Of a DNA stretch of 64,000 nt, positions 60,307 through 64,000 are shown piece after piece (the first letter of the stretch is position 1; each line of letters opens with the position of its first letter). Source of the stretch: Thermoleophilum album (GTDB lineage Bacteria > Actinomycetota > Thermoleophilia > Solirubrobacterales > Thermoleophilaceae). Location: NCBI RefSeq assembly GCF_900108055.1, contig NZ_FNWJ01000001.1, positions 434,001 to 498,000 on the forward strand, in the 5' to 3' direction. The translations under genes were made by a program, and so were the position numbers. The notes below the pieces were generated by a model, which searched no databases, was not told the origin of the DNA, and worked only from the letters and a program-made list of their open reading frames with translations.

Positions 60307-62439
60307 TCAGGCCGCAGCTGGCAGGCTGCCGCGCTCGATCACCGCAGCTAGCGCCTCGACGCAGGCTTCGTCGAACTGGGTTCCGGCGTGGCGCCGCAGC
60401 TCCTCGAGCGCCAGCGCGGCCGGCCGCCCTGGGCGGTAGGGGCGATCGGAAGTCATCGCTTCGAAGGCGTCGGCCACGAAGATGATCCGCGCCTCCAGCG
60501 GGATCGCTTCACCGCTCAGGCCGTCGGGGTAGCCGCGCCCATCGACCCGCTCGTGGTGATGAAGCACCCAATCCGCTTCGTCGGCGAGACCGGCCCCGGA
60601 GACGATCATGTGGCCGATCGTGGTGTGGCTCTTCATCACCTCGTACTCGTCGTCGGTAAGCGGACCCGGCTTATGGAGAATCGCGTCGGGGATCCCGATC
60701 TTGCCGACGTCGTGCAGTAGCCCGGCGGTGCGCAGCTTGGCGATCCGTTCTGCCGAGAGTCCCAACTCGCTCGCGATCAGCACGCACAACGCCGACACCG
60801 TCTCGCAGTGCGAACGGGTGTAGGAGTCCTTGGCATCAACCGCCCGCGCGAGCGCCGTCGAGAGCGCTGCGGTGTCGGCACCGAGAGCGTCGCTCGCTGA
60901 CGTCTCGCGTTCGATACCAGGCCCCCAGACGACCACGCCGCGCCGCGTCGCCCGAGCCGCCTCGAGGGCCGAGCGAGCGCGCTTGAGCAGCTCGTCGGAG
61001 CGCAGGCCAGGCGTGCGCTCGGCGACCCCGATCGACAGCGCCGCCCCCCGCGTTCCCGTGCGCGCTGCCGTGGCCTCGCTGATGCGCTCGGCGATCAGCA
61101 GCGCATGCCACGAGCGAGCGTCCGGCACGAGTACCGCGAACTGGTCGCCACCGGTGCGAAAAGCCTCCCCGTCGATACCCGCGGCGCGTCGAAGCGCGTC
61201 GCCGATCATGCGCAGATAGCGATCGCCTTCCTCGTGGCCGAGCTCGGCGTTGATCGCGCCGAGACCGACCACGTCGCAGAGCAACACGGCGAAGGTGCGG
61301 CGCGGGTTGCGCTCGAGCTCCGCCAAGCGCTGTTGGAACCGAGCGTGCGGCGGAAGTCCGGTAAGCGCATCGAGCGGGCCCGCCTTGGTGGGCAGTCCGC
61401 GGCGCGCTAGCTCGCTGAGCGAAAGCTCACGGACGGCGAGCGCCAAGCTCGCGCTCGCCGCCAGGGTTGCGAGCAGGGCGAGTAGCGCGGCGCCCCGCGG
61501 TAGCTGCGCGACCACGGTGACGCCGGCGAGCACCGCACCAAACAGCAGAAGCGCTGCCGGGATCGCGATTCTCGCGCGCGGCGGCGTTCTGATCGCGACC
61601 CGCGGCACCGCCGGTACGAGCGCAGCAGCGGCGATCAGGAGCGGTCTGAGAGTCCAGGCTGAGTCGACGACACCGCCCCCGCGCCAGATCCCATGGGTGG
61701 TTTCGGCGAGCCAAAACACGTCGGCCACCGCTCGCGCCGAGTAAGCGAGGGCGAGCAACCCCCACACCGCCCCCGGCCGCCCGCCGGTGAAGAGGAAGGC
61801 GGTAGCGATCGCCGTCAACACGGTCAGGTCACCGACGACGTAAGCGAAGTTGGTGATGATCGCTGCCTGCGACGCATCGATCGCGCGCGTGACCAGCGGC
61901 AAGGCGAAGGCGGTGGCGAGCCCCCAGACGATCAGGAACACCGCTGCTGCCTCGAGCGCAAGGCCAGCGTCCCGCCGCTGGACGTCGCGGACGTCGCGAC
62001 ACCTACGGAGCGTGGCGACCGCGAACAGGTCGGCGGCGTACACGATCAACCAGATGCCGTCGGCGAGCGACGGATAGGGGACCCGCGCGGCGTCGGCGTA
62101 CGCCGCCCAGTAAACGAGCCAACCGATTCCTGCGAGCGCAAGAGCGACCGCGAAGGACGCCCACGCGATGCGCTCGCGCGGCTCATAACGGACGCGCCAC
62201 GCGATCAGCGTCGCCGCGCCGAAGTAGATCGCCAGCTGGATCGCGCGACGCGCCGGATCGAGAGCGTCCAGACCTAGCCCTGAGAGGAAGTGCAAGAGCC
62301 AGAGCAGCGCGAGTGCGGCGAGCGCGAGCGCCCCGGGCGCCGCTCCACCCTCGATCCCGGAGAGCCCGCTCGTCAACCAGCTCGGTGCCCGTGCGACGAG
62401 CGCGCCCCGTTTCTCTGTTTCGGCTGTTGAATGACCCAC
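60307..62439 (-). CDS. Membrane protein with degenerate GGDEF and C-terminal HD-GYP domains
   Basis: 710 residues. About nine N-terminal hydrophobic segments (30-340) form a membrane sensor region. A GGDEF-type domain follows (~355-510: GPLDALTGLPPHARFQ, then FRTGGDQFAVLV, where the signature reads GGDQF). The C-terminal HD-GYP domain (~525-710) has the metal-binding HD in LLHDVGKIGIPDAI and HHHERVDGRGYPDGL with intact GYP. Predicted to hydrolyse cyclic di-GMP, with the GGDEF part likely a GTP-sensing or inactive module. GTG start at 62439. Convergent with nuoN. Confidence 0.88.
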   Translation of the reverse strand: MGHSTAETEKRGALVARAPSWLTSGLSGIEGGAAPGALALAALALLWLLHFLSGLGLDALDPARRAIQLAIYFGAATLIAWRVRYEPRERIAWASFAVALALAGIGWLVYWAAYADAARVPYPSLADGIWLIVYAADLFAVATLRRCRDVRDVQRRDAGLALEAAAVFLIVWGLATAFALPLVTRAIDASQAAIITNFAYVVGDLTVLTAIATAFLFTGGRPGAVWGLLALAYSARAVADVFWLAETTHGIWRGGGVVDSAWTLRPLLIAAAALVPAVPRVAIRTPPRARIAIPAALLLFGAVLAGVTVVAQLPRGAALLALLATLAASASLALAVRELSLSELARRGLPTKAGPLDALTGLPPHARFQQRLAELERNPRRTFAVLLCDVVGLGAINAELGHEEGDRYLRMIGDALRRAAGIDGEAFRTGGDQFAVLVPDARSWHALLIAERISEATAARTGTRGAALSIGVAERTPGLRSDELLKRARSALEAARATRRGVVVWGPGIERETSASDALGADTAALSTALARAVDAKDSYTRSHCETVSALCVLIASELGLSAERIAKLRTAGLLHDVGKIGIPDAILHKPGPLTDDEYEVMKSHTTIGHMIVSGAGLADEADWVLHHHERVDGRGYPDGLSGEAIPLEARIIFVADAFEAMTSDRPYRPGRPAALALEELRRHAGTQFDEACVEALAAVIERGSLPAAA

Positions 62440-62702
62440 CCGAGCGTCCCCGTCGGGCGGCGTCCCCGCAAACGCCGTACCGCCCTCAGAGCCGATGCGT
62501 TCCCACTCTCAACATCGGCACCACACGCCTCTCTCCGAAGTTACGGCCGCCTACGTCTACCTTCCGCCGAGGCGCCCGCCCGTTCAGCGAGCGCTCAACA
62601 CCCAGCTTCGCAGAGGTTGTGAGCTTCGTCACGCGCTCGAGCCAGCGACCGCGGCGCTCCTTAGACTCGCTCCCCACCGTCAGCTCCGCGCCGACGTCAC
62701 CG
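62440..62702. other. Divergent intergenic region with GC-rich inverted repeats
   Basis: A 263-bp spacer between the HD-GYP gene and the divergent ThyX-like gene. Two hairpins are visible on the minus strand upstream of the HD-GYP start: GCCGATG/CATCGGC at 62493-62521, and a GGCG/CGCC type stem at 62458-62486 with two GGGGACGC copies nearby. No cyclic di-GMP riboswitch consensus could be fitted, and no gene was recognised. Confidence 0.4.
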
Positions 62703-64000
62703 ATGCGCTTCGACTACCCAACCGAAAGCTTCTCCGCCGAGGAGCGCCGCCTGCTCGAACCGTTCTTTACGAACCTCGACCGCCCCGTCTTCGGCCTGCG
62801 CAACCTCCCGGAGACCGTCAAGGGCGCGCTGTTCGCTCGTTACTCGCGCTACCCGGGCACGCTGCGGCGCTTGTTTCTCGAGGAGTTCGTCGACGGTCTC
62901 GACGTCGCTGCAGCGGCCCGTCTACCACTCGACGAGGGGGAGCGCGCACGCCGCCTTTACGAGCGCGTTTTCCTGGGCTACGGCGACGACTCGGTCGCTC
63001 AGCTGGGAGGCGCGCACATCGCCTGCGAGTGGGTGTCGAACGCCCTCACGAAGGTGCTGGAGCGGGGCCGCCTGGCCGCTTACCTAGAACAATCGACCCG
63101 CTACATCCCCTACGACCAGCCGATGCCGGACGGTCGCTTCCGCTACTGGCGCTGCCCGCAGCTCGGCGAGCCCTATGTGCGCACCATGGACCGCCTGTTC
63201 GAGCTCTACGGCGAGGCGCTCAGGCGCGCCGAGCACTGGGTCGCCGAGCGCTTCCCACGGCGCAGCGACGAGGACGAGCGGGCATGGCACCGAGCGGTAC
63301 GCGCCAAGGCGCTCGACTTGGTGCGCGGGCTGCTACCCGTAGCGTCGCTCTCGCACGTCGGCATCTTCGCCTCCGGTCAAGCTTACGAGCAGCTGCTGCT
63401 GCGGCTGTTTTCGAACCCCCTCCCGGAAGCTCAGCAGATCGGTGAGCTGCTGCTCGCCGAGCTGGAGTGCCTAATCCCGAGCTTCGTCGCGCGTGTGCGA
63501 CGAGCGGACCGCGGCGGCGTCTGGATCGACTACCTGCGCCGGCGCCGTGAGCAAGCCCGCAAGGCCGCCGAGCGTCTGGGAATTGCGGCCGGTCAGGAGC
63601 TCGACGAAGGCCCCTACGTGCGGCTCACGAACGCGCGCGGCAGCGAAGAGGAGGCGCTGGCGGCGCTGCTTTTCGAAGTCTGCGAGTTGCCGGAGCAGGA
63701 AATTCGCGCGGTCCTGCGCGGACTCGGCGAAAGCGACCGTGCAGCGCTCTGGGAGGAGCTGGTCGGCGAGCGACTGAACCGTCGACACCGGCCGGGTCGG
63801 GGGCTCGAAGCCCTTTCCTACCGCTTCGAGATCGTCTCCGACTACGGCGCTTTCCGCGACCTCCAGCGCCACCGCCTGCTCACCTGTCAGTGGCAGGCGC
63901 TGTCGCCGGCGCTCGGCGCCGAAGTGCCACCCGAGGCTGCCGCCGCAGGTATCGACGATCTCTTCGAGGAGGCGTTTGCGCTCTCGCGCGCGGAGTACGA
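62703..64000 (+). CDS. Tandem ThyX-like protein (FAD-dependent thymidylate synthase homolog), 3' truncated by window
   Basis: From ATG 62703 the frame is open to the window end (432 codons visible). The N-terminal half has GYGDDSVAQLGGAHIACEW and RGRLAAYLEQSTRYIPYD (121-138), matching ThyX E-x-S-x-R-Y but with RGR in place of RHR. The second half has SYRFEIVSDYGAFRDLQRHR (RHR at 389-391) followed by LLTCQWQALSP, which keeps RHR but lacks NExSxRY. This two-domain form exists in Thermus and actinobacteria; whether it makes dTMP is unknown. Transcribed away from the HD-GYP gene. Confidence 0.82.
   Translation, partial: MRFDYPTESFSAEERRLLEPFFTNLDRPVFGLRNLPETVKGALFARYSRYPGTLRRLFLEEFVDGLDVAAAARLPLDEGERARRLYERVFLGYGDDSVAQLGGAHIACEWVSNALTKVLERGRLAAYLEQSTRYIPYDQPMPDGRFRYWRCPQLGEPYVRTMDRLFELYGEALRRAEHWVAERFPRRSDEDERAWHRAVRAKALDLVRGLLPVASLSHVGIFASGQAYEQLLLRLFSNPLPEAQQIGELLLAELECLIPSFVARVRRADRGGVWIDYLRRRREQARKAAERLGIAAGQELDEGPYVRLTNARGSEEEALAALLFEVCELPEQEIRAVLRGLGESDRAALWEELVGERLNRRHRPGRGLEALSYRFEIVSDYGAFRDLQRHRLLTCQWQALSPALGAEVPPEAAAAGIDDLFEEAFALSRAEY

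Noticed and set aside
62495-63445. Plus-strand frame of 316 codons overlapping the ThyX-like gene
   Set aside because: Arg/Ala/Pro shadow in another frame; the frame from 62703 shows ThyX motifs and stays open to the window end.
1-64000. CRISPR arrays, insertion sequences, prophage genes, integrase att sites
   Set aside because: No regularly spaced repeats, transposase or phage proteins were recognised on either strand.

Overview
The window is a very GC-rich bacterial chromosome segment whose gene content fits a deep-branching actinobacterium of class Thermoleophilia, probably thermophilic. GTG, TTG and possibly CTG starts are frequent. The lysC-asd / recR-ybaB-dnaX / SRP RNA / tRNA-Ser / tadA neighbourhood resembles the order known from mycobacteria. 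Two things point to Thermoleophilia or to heat: a secreted repeat protein of a type common in that class, and a branched-polyamine gene (bpsA) known from thermophiles. The species is an inference; no rRNA is present.

Layout. 1-9.2 kb: asd and lysC, a GH3-like secreted protein, a CelD-type acetyltransferase, recR-ybaB-dnaX, ridA, a large-type SRP RNA with Alu domain, tRNA-Val, a DUF190/CrcB fluoride pair and an AlgH family protein. 9.2-16.6 kb: tRNA-Ser(GGA), a class I glutamine amidotransferase-like hydrolase, a membrane redox group (small membrane protein, CtaG, DsbA-like, VKOR), a DUF1461 membrane protein, a flavoprotein oxidase divergent from a broken GAF-LuxR regulator, tRNA-Ser(CGA) and tadA. 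16.7-26.7 kb: subtilase, universal stress protein, AI-2E permease, PlsC, tRNA-Arg(ACG), a bpsA-speDE polyamine operon, a ring-cleaving dioxygenase, tRNA-Arg(GCG), a MerR regulator and an acyl-CoA dehydrogenase. 26.8-41.3 kb: an uncharacterised membrane-protein operon, the secreted repeat protein, a methyltransferase, a primary-type sigma factor, a shortened GH10 xylanase with an alpha/beta hydrolase and a divergent TetR, tRNA-Ser(GCT), a DUF2993 protein, ogt, an L,D-transpeptidase with a cytoplasmic HTH, and thiI. 41.3-45.1 kb: tRNA-Ser(TGA), mscL, a CopD-like protein, serS, cytochrome c, a cupredoxin and a small membrane protein. 45.2-60.3 kb: a complete 14-gene nuoABCDEFGHIJKLMN operon, mostly with overlapping stop/start codons. 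60.3-64 kb: a membrane GGDEF/HD-GYP protein and a ThyX-like tandem protein cut by the window edge.

How it fits together. Complex I, CtaG, cytochrome c, a blue-copper protein and the DsbA/VKOR pair form an aerobic respiratory and envelope-oxidation set. All four tRNA-Ser isoacceptors and SerS lie within 34 kb. SpeD, SpeE and BpsA activities sit in one two-gene operon and could take a diamine through spermidine to a branched polyamine. No mobile element, phage or CRISPR array was seen. The main points to follow up are the polyamine operon, the tandem ThyX homolog with split motifs, the HTH-TM-L,D-transpeptidase fusion, tRNA-Arg(GCG) beside tRNA-Arg(ACG), and probable CTG start codons.
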